From: Pelagerythrobacter marensis
Lineage (GTDB): Bacteria > Pseudomonadota > Alphaproteobacteria > Sphingomonadales > Sphingomonadaceae
Assembly: GCF_001028625.1 (NCBI RefSeq)
Contig: NZ_CP011805.1
Location: forward strand, 2,217,001-2,281,000
Length of the DNA stretch: 64,000 nt
Reading direction: 5' to 3'
Positions 9,108 to 17,176 of this stretch are shown here, piece by piece. Positions within the stretch are counted from its first letter, which is position 1; each line of letters starts with the position of its first letter. The translations under genes were made by a program, and so were the position numbers. A model generated the notes under the pieces. That model did not search any database, was not told the origin of the DNA, and saw only the letters and a program-made list of their open reading frames with translations.

Positions 9108-10043
9108 TCAGTCGAACAGGCTGGAGACGGAGCTTTCATCGGCAATGCGGCGCACCGCCTCGCCAATCAGCGGGGCAATGGTGAGGATGCGGATCTTGTC
9201 GCTATCCTGCGCCGCGTCGGTCGGGCGAATGCTGTCGGTGATGACCAGTTCGGTCAGCATCGAGCCATCGACCCGCGCCACTGCGCCGCCCGACAGCACG
9301 CCGTGGGTGATATAGGCCGCGACCGAGCTTGCGCCCTGATCGAGCAGCGCCTGCGCCGCGTTGCACAGCGTGCCGCCCGAATCGACGATATCGTCGATCA
9401 GGATGCAGTGGCGCCCCTTGACCTCGCCGATGATGTTCATGACTTCGCTCTCGCCCGGGCGGTCGCGGCGCTTGTCGACGATCGCCAGCGGGGCGTTGTC
9501 GAGCCGCTTGGCCAGTGCGCGTGCCCGCACGACACCGCCGACATCGGGCGAAACCACCATCAGGTCACGGTCGCCATAGCGGGCCTGGATATCGGCGGCC
9601 ATCACCGGCGCGGCATAGAGATTGTCGGTCGGGATATCGAAGAAACCCTGGATCTGCCCGGCGTGCAGGTCCACCGCGAGGACACGATCGGCGCCCGCCT
9701 CGGTCACCAGATTCGCGACCAGCTTGGCCGAAATCGGCGTGCGCGGGCCGGGTTTGCGATCCTGCCGGGCGTAACCGAAATAGGGCACGACCGCCGTGAT
9801 CCGCTTGGCCGAAGCGCGTTTGAGCGCATCGATGCAGATCAGCAGTTCCATCAAGTTGTCGTTCGCCGGGAAGCTGGTCGGCTGGATCAGGAAAACATCC
9901 TCGCCCCGCACGTTCTCGTGGATTTCGACGAAGACTTCCTCGTCCGCGAAGCGGCGTACGCTGGCGTCGGTCAGCGGCAGTTCGAGATAGGCCGCGATCG
10001 CGCGTGCTAGCGGCAGGTTCGAATTGCCGGACATGATCTTCAT
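9108..10043 (-). CDS. prs: Ribose-phosphate pyrophosphokinase
   Basis: A 311-residue class I PRPP synthetase, which makes PRPP from ribose 5-phosphate and ATP for nucleotide, His and Trp synthesis. Motifs are RFADEEVFVEIHENVRGEDV near the start, the ATP-loop YFGYARQDRK, VVSPDVGG and the PRPP-binding loop LIDDIVDSGGT. MKIMSGNSNLPLA is a common N-terminus in the group, so I keep the first ATG. It heads a probable prs-hisN pair. Confidence 0.96.
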   Translation of the reverse strand: MKIMSGNSNLPLARAIAAYLELPLTDASVRRFADEEVFVEIHENVRGEDVFLIQPTSFPANDNLMELLICIDALKRASAKRITAVVPYFGYARQDRKPGPRTPISAKLVANLVTEAGADRVLAVDLHAGQIQGFFDIPTDNLYAAPVMAADIQARYGDRDLMVVSPDVGGVVRARALAKRLDNAPLAIVDKRRDRPGESEVMNIIGEVKGRHCILIDDIVDSGGTLCNAAQALLDQGASSVAAYITHGVLSGGAVARVDGSMLTELVITDSIRPTDAAQDSDKIRILTIAPLIGEAVRRIADESSVSSLFD

Positions 10044-10203
10044 GACGAGGGGTGCCCTTCGGTTACTACGGCGGGAATCGGCTTCGCCTCGCTTAGCCGG
10101 GAGTCACGCGATTGCAACAGGCGGGCCGGCAGCGGCAGTGCAGAAATCCACGCTTTCCTGTGCCGGTACCGATCGCCGGCACCGGTCGGAAACCGCGGTG
10201 CGA

Positions 10204-11187
10204 TCAACCCAGCCGATGTTCGCCCTTGATCCAGCGAACGGTGCCGCTGCTGGCGCGCATAACCACGCTTTCGGTCGTCATGCGGCCGCCGCGAAGACGC
10301 TTGACGCCATCGAGCAGCGATCCGGGCGTGACCCCGGTGGCCGCGAAGATGCAATCGCCCTTGGCCAGATCTTCCAGTTTGTAGATGCGGTCGAGATCCT
10401 CGATGCCCCACTTGCGTGCGCGCGCCTTCTCGTCCTCGTTGCGGAAGACCAGGCGACCGTTGAACTGGCCGCCGACGCAGCGCAGCGCCGCCGCGGCCAG
10501 CACCCCTTCCGGCGCACCGCCCTGTCCCATGTACATATCGATCGTGGTTTCGGGGTCGGTCGTCGCGATCACGCCTGCGACATCGCCGTCACCGATCAGA
10601 ACGACGCCGCAGCCGAGCGCACGCAGCTCCGCGATCAGGGCCGCGTGGCGCGGCCGATCGAGAACGCAGACGATGATATCGCCAGGCTCGACCCCCTTGG
10701 CTTCCGCCACGGCGCGCACATTATCGCTCGGGCTCTTGGCCAGATCGATGATCCCTTCGGGATAGCCCGGCCCAACGGCCAGCTTGTCCATGTAAGTATC
10801 GGGGGCGTTGAGCAGGCACCCTTCTTCCGCCGCGGCCAGCACGGCCAGCGCGTTGGGGCCGGCCTTGGCGGTGATCGTCGTGCCTTCCAGCGGATCGAGC
10901 GCGATATCGATTCGCGGCCCCTTGCCTGCAGCGCCCCCGACCTTCTCACCGATATAGAGCATCGGGGCTTCGTCCCGCTCACCCTCGCCGATAACCACGG
11001 TCCCGTCGATTTCGAGCTGGTCGAAAGCCTTGCGCATCGCCTCCACCGCAGCGGCGTCGGCGGCCTTTTCATCGCCGCGGCCGATCAGGCTGCTGGCGGC
11101 AATGGCGGCGGCTTCGGTAACGCGAACGAGTTCGAGCACGAGCACCCGATCGAGCTGCGAGCCAGTGGCTGGAAGGTCGGTATTCAT
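10204..11187 (-). CDS. glpX: Class II fructose-1,6-bisphosphatase
   Basis: 327 residues of the GlpX family, hydrolysing fructose 1,6-bisphosphate in gluconeogenesis. Motifs are GEGERDEAPMLYIGEKVG, the metal site DPLEGTT, IGDGDVAGVIA and the sugar-binding GGAPEGVLAAAALRCVGG. The frame runs 24 codons further upstream, but the ATG at 11185-11187 (MNTDLPATGSQLDRVL) matches homologues. In related genomes glpX often directly follows hom; here a divergent small gene lies between them. Confidence 0.95.
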   Translation of the reverse strand: MNTDLPATGSQLDRVLVLELVRVTEAAAIAASSLIGRGDEKAADAAAVEAMRKAFDQLEIDGTVVIGEGERDEAPMLYIGEKVGGAAGKGPRIDIALDPLEGTTITAKAGPNALAVLAAAEEGCLLNAPDTYMDKLAVGPGYPEGIIDLAKSPSDNVRAVAEAKGVEPGDIIVCVLDRPRHAALIAELRALGCGVVLIGDGDVAGVIATTDPETTIDMYMGQGGAPEGVLAAAALRCVGGQFNGRLVFRNEDEKARARKWGIEDLDRIYKLEDLAKGDCIFAATGVTPGSLLDGVKRLRGGRMTTESVVMRASSGTVRWIKGEHRLG

Positions 11188-11244
11188 GCTGGATTCAGTC
11201 CCCCGGGAGTGCTTGAAGGCGGCGCTTAGCCAGCGGGAGCGGGA

Positions 11245-11781
11245 ATGTCGAGAATACACCTGACGCTTGTCTTGGCCTGGGCCGTCTGGGCGGCGCCCCT
11301 GACGGCACAGAATGCCGGCCCCGATGCGGTGGACGAAGCGTTCGAAGCTGCACGTGAGACTTATGGACCACCTCCGCCATCACGCTCGCAGCCCGATTGC
11401 AAGCAGCCCGAAGGCAATGAAATCGTGGTCTGCGCGCGGCTGGAGGAGCAATCGCAGTTCCGCATACGGTCAGATGAAGATGCGGAGGACGAATACGCCG
11501 CGGCGACGATGAACAAGGGCAATCCCCAGGCCCCCGATGTCGCGGGCCCGGGAATATTCAAGGGGCCGGCGACCGTTTCCGGCCTCTGCGTCATCCCGCC
11601 CTGCCCGCCGCCGCCGGCCTATATGGTCGATTTCGACGAACTGCCCGAAGCCCCGCCCGGCTCCGATGCGGAACGCGCCGCTCGCGGGCTGGCCCCGCGC
11701 GGATACGATGGCGAATTCACGCCCGAACCGGCAGAGGACGGAACCGCCGCGCCCGAAGACCCGGCGGGCACCGCGGAATGA
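11245..11781 (+). CDS. Secreted hypothetical protein with EIVVCA motif
   Basis: 178 residues, not assigned to a named family. There is a clear signal peptide (MSRIHLTLVLAWAVWAAPLTA, cleavage near residue 22), then an acidic, proline-rich chain with four cysteines in two parts: C..PEGNEIVVCA and GLCVIPPCPPPP. The short Cys-GNEIVVCA pattern recurs in secreted sphingomonad proteins of unknown role. It is transcribed divergently from glpX with a 57-bp gap and runs into the 3' end of hom. Periplasmic or outer-membrane location is inferred only from the signal peptide. Confidence 0.7.
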   Translation: MSRIHLTLVLAWAVWAAPLTAQNAGPDAVDEAFEAARETYGPPPPSRSQPDCKQPEGNEIVVCARLEEQSQFRIRSDEDAEDEYAAATMNKGNPQAPDVAGPGIFKGPATVSGLCVIPPCPPPPAYMVDFDELPEAPPGSDAERAARGLAPRGYDGEFTPEPAEDGTAAPEDPAGTAE

Positions 11782-11791
11782 GTCGCGTCGA

Positions 11792-13117
11792 TCAGCCTTC
11801 GAGGATCTGCATCGACAGCGGCGGCGCCGTCAGGCTGTCCGAATCACGCAGGAGATCGAGCGCGCGCGCGACATTGCGCTGCGGCCCTTCGTGCGCGACC
11901 ATCGCCACCAGGACTTCGCCGCCTTCTTCCTGCCGGCCCTGCTGAATCAGGCTTTCGATCGAAACGCCCGCGTCGCGCATCGCCGCGGTCAGTTCGGCCA
12001 GAACGCCCGGCCGATCCGCGACCGTGAAGCGCAGATAGCTGCGGCCCGTACGATGCCCAGCCTCGGCCCGCGCCATCGGGATCATCTCTGCCGAAGGGAT
12101 CGAGAACGGCGCGCCGATTTCTCCGCGCGCAATGTCGATCAGGTCGGCGACCACCGCGCTCGCCGTCGGTCCGGCCCCGGCCCCGGCCCCCTGGAACAGC
12201 AGCCGGCCCGAGAAATTGCCTTCGGCAACCACCGCATTGGTCGCACCGGTCACATGGGCCAGCGGATGCCCCTTGGGCACCAGGCACGGTTTGACCCGCT
12301 GCAGCAGCGCGCAGGAATCGTCGCCGGTCCGTTCGAGATCGGCCATGCCGATCAGGCGGACGACATATCCCAGCGTGTCCGCCCGCGCGATATCTTCCGC
12401 CCGGATCGATGCGATCCCCTCGCACTCCACACCGGCGAAGTCGACTTTCGCGCCGAAGCCGATCGCCGCCAGGATTGCGAGCTTGTGGGCGGCATCGGTT
12501 CCTTCGATATCGAATGCCGGATCGGCTTCGGCAAAGCCGAGTTTCTGCGCATCGACCAGCGTCTCGCCGAAGTCCGCACCGCTCGCCTCCATCGTAGAAA
12601 GGATATAGTTAGAGGTGCCGTTGAGGATGCCGTAAATGCGCTCGATCGCGTTGGCGGCCGCCCCCTCGCGCAGCGCCTTGACCACCGGGATGCCGCCAGC
12701 CACGGCTGCTTCGAATTTAAGCGCAACGCCGCCGCTTTCCGCCAGTTCGGATAGTGCCTGGCCGTGATGCGCAACCATCGCCTTGTTCGCGGTGACCAGC
12801 GCCTTGCCCGCGCCGAGCGTGCCGCGCGCCAGGGTCAGTGCAGGCCCGTCGGCACCACCGACCAGTTCCACCACGACGTCGATATCGTCGCGCGCGGCCA
12901 TTTCCGTCATGTCGTCGTGCCAGTCGAACCGCGTCAGATCGACGCCGCGATCCTTGCCCCGATCGCGTGCCGAAACGGCGACAATCTGCATCTCCCGGCC
13001 GGCCCTGGCGCGCAGAAGGGCAGCGTTGGTGTCCAGCAGGCGGATTACGCCTGCCCCGACAGTGCCAAGCCCGGCAAGGGCGATTCGCAGCGGTTCAGCC
13101 ATCGGTGCGGCGAGCAT
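11792..13117 (-). CDS. hom: Homoserine dehydrogenase
   Basis: 441 residues. The N-terminal Rossmann domain shows GLGTVGAGV, the catalytic region has TANKAMVAHHG and GILNGTSNYILS, then GFAEADPAFDIEGTDAAHK, and a C-terminal ACT domain (FTVADRPGVLAELT). It reduces aspartate semialdehyde to homoserine for Thr, Met and Ile synthesis; the ACT domain indicates amino-acid feedback control. A second in-frame ATG five codons in (MAEPLRIAL) may be the true start; neither has a strong ribosome-binding site. Confidence 0.95.
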   Translation of the reverse strand: MLAAPMAEPLRIALAGLGTVGAGVIRLLDTNAALLRARAGREMQIVAVSARDRGKDRGVDLTRFDWHDDMTEMAARDDIDVVVELVGGADGPALTLARGTLGAGKALVTANKAMVAHHGQALSELAESGGVALKFEAAVAGGIPVVKALREGAAANAIERIYGILNGTSNYILSTMEASGADFGETLVDAQKLGFAEADPAFDIEGTDAAHKLAILAAIGFGAKVDFAGVECEGIASIRAEDIARADTLGYVVRLIGMADLERTGDDSCALLQRVKPCLVPKGHPLAHVTGATNAVVAEGNFSGRLLFQGAGAGAGPTASAVVADLIDIARGEIGAPFSIPSAEMIPMARAEAGHRTGRSYLRFTVADRPGVLAELTAAMRDAGVSIESLIQQGRQEEGGEVLVAMVAHEGPQRNVARALDLLRDSDSLTAPPLSMQILEG

Positions 13118-13190
13118 GTTTAGCGCGTTTCATACGCGCGCCCTAACGCGCCGCCGCGCCGCATGGGAGCCAGTTTCGCTTGGGACCGCG

Positions 13191-14045
13191 CTAGTTGCGG
13201 TTGCGATGGCAAGGGCCGAGGCTCTGCCGCACGAAGGCGAAATCCTCCGCCGCCTGATAGCGCGAGGCGGAATCCTGCGCGATATTGGCTTCGCGCGGCA
13301 GCTCTTGCGGCAGGAAGCACGCGATCCGGTACCAGGCCAAGGTGTCGCGGGACGGCGGGCGCGCCGCCTGGTCGACGATCTCCGTCCAGGAAACGCCCCA
13401 TACGGGGGCCATGTTGGGGCGCCGGACCACGGTGATCGAAACCGGGCCGTCCCCCTCGGTATCGAGGAACATCTGCGTTTCCGATTCGCCGGCAAGGTTG
13501 CCCTGCATCGAAAGAATGTCGCGCACCCCGGTGACCGAAGGCGGCGCGTCGGGCGCAGCAAGCTCTGCCAGGATGGGCCGCAAGCGCGCTTCGAGCGATT
13601 CGCTCCAGCGCAGTTGCGCCGTCGGGGCGATGAGCTGGATCTCGCCGGGACGGCCGCCGGTGCGCGCGAAGAGGACGACTTCCTGCCGCTTCAGCTTGGG
13701 CGGATCGCCATCCTCATCGAGCGGAACGTCAACCAGATAGCGAATCGATTCGCCGATCGGCGCATTGCCCGCGATCAGCGAAACGGTGCGCGCTTCGATA
13801 TAGAGGCGGCCGTAGCCGGGCCGGACGTTGGGCGCGCGCTCGGGCTTGAGCTGCGCCTGCCTGCGCACCTCCGCGCGGATCACCAGATCGGCGGGATCGG
13901 CCAGATCGGCCAGATCGGCGTAAGTCGGGCCCGCACCCGGTCCGCTCGGTGCCGCCGGCTGGGCAGACGCGGGGATGGAACAGGCGAGCGCGAGGCCCCC
14001 CAGAACGGCAGCGCAGAGTGAATTGAGAGATCGGGTATGGGTCAT
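13191..14045 (-). CDS. Secreted hypothetical protein
   Basis: 284 residues from the ATG at 14045. The longer frame from 14234 is rejected because MTHTRSLNSLCAAVLGGLAL starts a good signal peptide ending ASAQ. The mature chain opens with a short Asp-Leu-Ala repeat (YADLADLADPADL) encoded by an imperfect tandem repeat at about 13888-13922, then a region around VIRAEVRRQAQLKPERAP and YGRLYIEARTVSLIAG. No enzyme motif was recognised. Related proteins appear to be typical of sphingomonads, but I cannot name a family. It lies divergent to the tonB operon. Confidence 0.65.
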   Translation of the reverse strand: MTHTRSLNSLCAAVLGGLALACSIPASAQPAAPSGPGAGPTYADLADLADPADLVIRAEVRRQAQLKPERAPNVRPGYGRLYIEARTVSLIAGNAPIGESIRYLVDVPLDEDGDPPKLKRQEVVLFARTGGRPGEIQLIAPTAQLRWSESLEARLRPILAELAAPDAPPSVTGVRDILSMQGNLAGESETQMFLDTEGDGPVSITVVRRPNMAPVWGVSWTEIVDQAARPPSRDTLAWYRIACFLPQELPREANIAQDSASRYQAAEDFAFVRQSLGPCHRNRN

Positions 14046-14378
14046 ATGTAATCCATTCTGATGCCGGATCGTAATTTCGTGAACCGTTCGGCGCCTCGGG
14101 CGTTCCAAGACTTGCAGGCCTGAATCGGCGGTTAACCGATAAAGCGTTTGCGCACCCTGGGTATCGAAGCTAATGATCGCGCTAGTCCGAGGCAATGAAA
14201 CGATAAACGCCGCGGACGGGCCCATGCTGGCCAAGCGGCGCCTGGGTCTGATTGGCCTACGCGTCGCCGTGGTGCCGGCAGGGTGGACAATTGGGATTGC
14301 CCTCTGGCAAGGGTTTTCTTGTCGTGAGGAGAGTCGCCGGTCCTACACCGGCGAGAGACGATGGAGTGACGCGACTGA
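14046..14378. promoter_or_regulatory. Divergent intergenic region upstream of tonB, with a leader hairpin
   Basis: 333 bp between the secreted hypothetical gene and tonB, presumably holding both promoters. The only definite structure is a perfect 8-bp hairpin at 14334-14354 (TCGCCGGT, 5-nt loop, ACCGGCGA), 24 bp before the tonB ATG and without a T tract. It would lie in the tonB leader mRNA rather than act as a terminator. I see no Fur-box-like AT-rich palindrome and do not assign -35 or -10 elements. Confidence 0.4.
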
Positions 14379-15050
14379 ATGGCTTACGCTGACCAACAGA
14401 TGAGCGGAAACCGGGTTGTCGCCCTGATCATAGTGGCGATCATCCATGTTCTGGTCGGGTATGCGCTGATCACCGGGCTTGCCTATGAGGCAGTGTCCCA
14501 GGTGGTGGAGCGTGTGACGACGGTCGATATCGAGGAACCGCCGCCCCCCGAACCAGAGGACGAACCGCCGCCCCCGCCCGAGCCCGACACGGCCCCGCCG
14601 CCGCCGGTCGCTCCGCCCCCGCCGATCAGTATCGCGCCGGCTCCGCCGCCGATCCGGACGCAACCGACGATTCCGCCGCCTGCGCCGCCTGTTCTGCGCG
14701 TGCCGCCACCGGCACCGCCGGCTCCGCCGCCGCCCCCGCCTCCGCCGCGGGTGCAGCCGAAGTCGCCGGAACCCCGGAACAATCCGGGTAGCTGGGTGAC
14801 CAATTCGGATTATCGGAGCAGCTGGATCAACCGCGAATACAGCGGCACGGCATCCTTCGCGCTTCGCATCGGAACCAACGGTCGGGTGGAATCCTGCTCG
14901 ATCACCGGCGGCTCGGCCCCGCAGGAGCTCAAGGAAGCGACCTGCAACCTGGTCGAACGCCGCGCCCGGTTCCGTCCGGCGACCGACGGTAATGGCGACG
15001 AAGTTGCCGGCTCGTACTCGAGCACCGTCCGCTGGGAGATCCCGAACTAG
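14379..15050 (+). CDS. tonB: Energy transducer TonB
   Basis: 223 residues. One N-terminal membrane helix (VVALIIVAIIHVLVGYALI) is followed by a very proline-rich periplasmic spacer (about residues 48-128, runs of PPPPP and PAPP) and a C-terminal TonB domain (YSGTASFALRIGTNGRVES, then WEIPN at the end). It transmits proton-motive force from ExbB-ExbD to outer-membrane receptors. It is first in the tonB-exbB-exbD-exbD operon. An alternative start is the ATG at codon 8 (14400). Confidence 0.93.
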   Translation: MAYADQQMSGNRVVALIIVAIIHVLVGYALITGLAYEAVSQVVERVTTVDIEEPPPPEPEDEPPPPPEPDTAPPPPVAPPPPISIAPAPPPIRTQPTIPPPAPPVLRVPPPAPPAPPPPPPPPRVQPKSPEPRNNPGSWVTNSDYRSSWINREYSGTASFALRIGTNGRVESCSITGGSAPQELKEATCNLVERRARFRPATDGNGDEVAGSYSSTVRWEIPN

Positions 15051-15127
15051 CAATTCCCGTGCGGCGCGCCGTGCGCGCGCCATGGTAACTCCTTCCTAAT
15101 TTGCTTCTTTCTGAGAGGACTTTCGCA

Positions 15128-15928
15128 ATGCTTATCGAACTTCTTGCCGCGGCGGGTGAAGCTGCTCCGCAGAACTCCTTCGGCTTCATGGAAGCCATGA
15201 ACCAGGGCGGCCTGATCGCCTGGTCGATCTTCGGCGTGCTCGTGATCATGTCGGTCGGTTCGTTCTACATCCTGATTACCAAGCTGCTCGAACAGCAGAA
15301 GATCTTCAATCAGTACAAAAACGTGCGCTCGCACTTCTGGAAAGCCGGCACGCTGCGCGAAGGCTCGACCAAGCTCGACAAGAACAGCGCATGGCGCCAG
15401 ATCGTCGACGATGGTCTCGCTGCTGAAGAAGCGCACACCAAGATGACCGACAGCCTCGAAGCGCACGACTGGATGCACGGCTCGCTCGCGCGTTCGGAAG
15501 CTGCGATCAATTCCAAGCTGGCCGGCGGTCTGCCGTTCCTCGCAACGGTCGGTGCGACTGCGCCGTTCGTGGGTCTGCTCGGGACCGTTATCGGTATCTA
15601 CCGCGCCCTGATCAACATCGGCATCGCCGGTTCGGCCTCGATCGACAAGGTCGCCGGCCCCGTCGGTGAGGCGCTGATCATGACCGCCATCGGTCTTCTC
15701 GTCGCGGTTCCCGCGGTGCTCGCCTACAACTGGCTGCAGAGCCGCAACAAGCGCATCGCCGAACTGCTTTCGGGCTTCTCGACCGATCTGCTGGCCAACA
15801 TCAATTCCAAGGGTGCGGTGAAGCCGGCCCTGATGACCAAGCCTTCGACGCAGCAGGCCGGGAAGGCCGCAGCGACTGCGCCGGCGGCAAAGCCGGCCGG
15901 GTCGACCACCGCCGCGCCGAAGCGCTGA
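15128..15928 (+). CDS. exbB: Biopolymer transport protein ExbB (MotA/TolQ/ExbB channel)
   Basis: 266 residues starting MLIELLAAAGEAAPQNS; I chose the ATG at 15128 because GAGAGGAC lies just upstream, over the ATG nine codons earlier. Three membrane segments are visible, the first at about residues 30-55. The signature GLLGTVIGIYRALINIG and the loop before VGATAPFVG are typical of the proton-channel subunit. The C-terminus is an Ala/Pro/Lys-rich cytoplasmic tail. It forms the Ton motor with the two ExbD proteins encoded next. Confidence 0.93.
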   Translation: MLIELLAAAGEAAPQNSFGFMEAMNQGGLIAWSIFGVLVIMSVGSFYILITKLLEQQKIFNQYKNVRSHFWKAGTLREGSTKLDKNSAWRQIVDDGLAAEEAHTKMTDSLEAHDWMHGSLARSEAAINSKLAGGLPFLATVGATAPFVGLLGTVIGIYRALINIGIAGSASIDKVAGPVGEALIMTAIGLLVAVPAVLAYNWLQSRNKRIAELLSGFSTDLLANINSKGAVKPALMTKPSTQQAGKAAATAPAAKPAGSTTAAPKR

Positions 15929-16003
15929 TTGCGCCGTTACGCCGGGCCGGAACATTCCGGCCCGGCGACGCAGGCAAGTGAAATAGTTGGATAGGATATA
16001 GCC

Positions 16004-16537
16004 ATGGCGATTTCGATGGGAGGCGGTGGTCAGGAACGACCGATGTCGGACATCAACACCACGCCGCTGGTGGACGTGATGCTGGTGCTCCTGATCATCT
16101 TCCTGATCGCGGTTCCGGTCGCGATCCAGACGATCGAGAAGCTGCGCATTCCGGTGTTCGAATCGACCGAATCGAAGGATAAGGTCGAAAACCTGCAGCT
16201 CACCGTCAGCACGACCGACAACGCCGGGCGCAGCGCGGGTGAACCAGGGTTCGAAGGGGCATCGCGCGAAGGCCAGTGCCGGGTCTATTTCGGCAATACG
16301 ACGCCGGTGGATTCGCAGGAGCTTTACGATCGTGCGTTCGAACGGCTCGACGCGATCGTTCAGCGCGCCGGTGGCGCGGAAGCGATCATGGATGATCCCG
16401 ACCAGATACCACAGGTGCACATTCGCGGTGACGTGAACGCCCCGTGGCAGTGCATAGCCGGCACGATCTACAACGTGCAGGCGGCCGGCTATCCGACCGT
16501 CGGTTTCATCTCCAACCCGGTCGATCCGAACGGCTGA
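16004..16537 (+). CDS. exbD: ExbD-type biopolymer transporter, first copy (long form)
   Basis: 177 residues. The N-terminal INTTPLVDVMLVLLIIFLI is the ExbD membrane helix with the proton-carrying Asp. The periplasmic domain is longer than usual: an insert of about 40 residues includes two cysteines (GQCRVYFG and PWQCIAG), absent from the second ExbD, which could form a disulfide. It sits between exbB and the shorter exbD copy, with 75- and 35-bp gaps. Confidence 0.9.
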   Translation: MAISMGGGGQERPMSDINTTPLVDVMLVLLIIFLIAVPVAIQTIEKLRIPVFESTESKDKVENLQLTVSTTDNAGRSAGEPGFEGASREGQCRVYFGNTTPVDSQELYDRAFERLDAIVQRAGGAEAIMDDPDQIPQVHIRGDVNAPWQCIAGTIYNVQAAGYPTVGFISNPVDPNG

Positions 16538-16572
16538 TCGGGCGCAAGGACAGGATTCAGGAGTAGCCCACC

Positions 16573-17019
16573 ATGGCAATGTCAGGCGGCCGCGACGACG
16601 GCGCACCGATGATGGAAATGAACACGACGCCGTTGATCGACGTCATGCTCGTGCTCCTCATCATGTTCATCATCACGATCCCGGTGGCGACCCACTCGGT
16701 CGACATCGATCTTCCGGCACCGAACCCCAACCCGCCGCCGGAAAACCAGATCGATCCGATCAAGAACAAGATCGTCATCACCCAGGCAGGCGAAATCCTG
16801 TGGAACGGCGATTCGATCGATCAGGGCGAACTCGTTCGCAATCTGGAAATCAGCAAGACGATCGATCCCGAGCCGGAACTGCAGTACGAGCCCGAGCAAT
16901 ACGCCAGCTACGATCTGTCGGTGAAGGTGCTCAACATCATCAAGGGCTCCGGCGTCTCCAAGTTCGGCTTCGTCGGCAACGAAAAGTACCGGACTTTCGA
17001 CAAGCCAGCCGGCGCGTAA
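16573..17019 (+). CDS. exbD: ExbD-type biopolymer transporter, second copy
   Basis: 148 residues of standard ExbD length. The N-terminal NTTPLIDVMLVLLIMFIITI carries the conserved Asp, followed by the periplasmic domain with ITQAGEILWNGDSID. It has no cysteines, unlike the first copy. The two ExbD proteins may form a heterodimer in the ExbB pentamer. It is the last gene of the operon, ending 26 bp before an intrinsic terminator. Confidence 0.92.
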   Translation: MAMSGGRDDGAPMMEMNTTPLIDVMLVLLIMFIITIPVATHSVDIDLPAPNPNPPPENQIDPIKNKIVITQAGEILWNGDSIDQGELVRNLEISKTIDPEPELQYEPEQYASYDLSVKVLNIIKGSGVSKFGFVGNEKYRTFDKPAGA

Positions 17020-17045
17020 GCTCTCGGTTAGATACCGCATTGAAG

Positions 17046-17074
17046 AGGGGGTGGAGCAATCCGCCCCCTTTTTT
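17046..17074 (+). terminator. Intrinsic terminator of the tonB-exbBD operon
   Basis: A 10-bp stem (17046-17055 with 17060-17069, one G-T wobble), loop GCAA, followed by six T residues. It lies 26 bp after the second exbD stop and is oriented for plus-strand transcription. Confidence 0.9.
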
Positions 17075-17176
17075 CGTTACCTCTCTAGCCGGACCTCCCC
17101 GCAAAGCACGGGGCCGAACCCGCCATGCGATTTCATGGCGTGACCGGACCGGGGGATTTCGCCAACCGGCACCAGG

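Noticed and set aside
10044..10203. Possible terminator between prs and glpX
   Set aside because: GC-rich inverted segments around 10160-10185 exist but have no clear stem geometry or T tract.
13888..13922. Tandem GATCGGCCA repeat as a regulatory element
   Set aside because: It lies inside the coding region and simply encodes the DLADLADPADL segment of the secreted protein.
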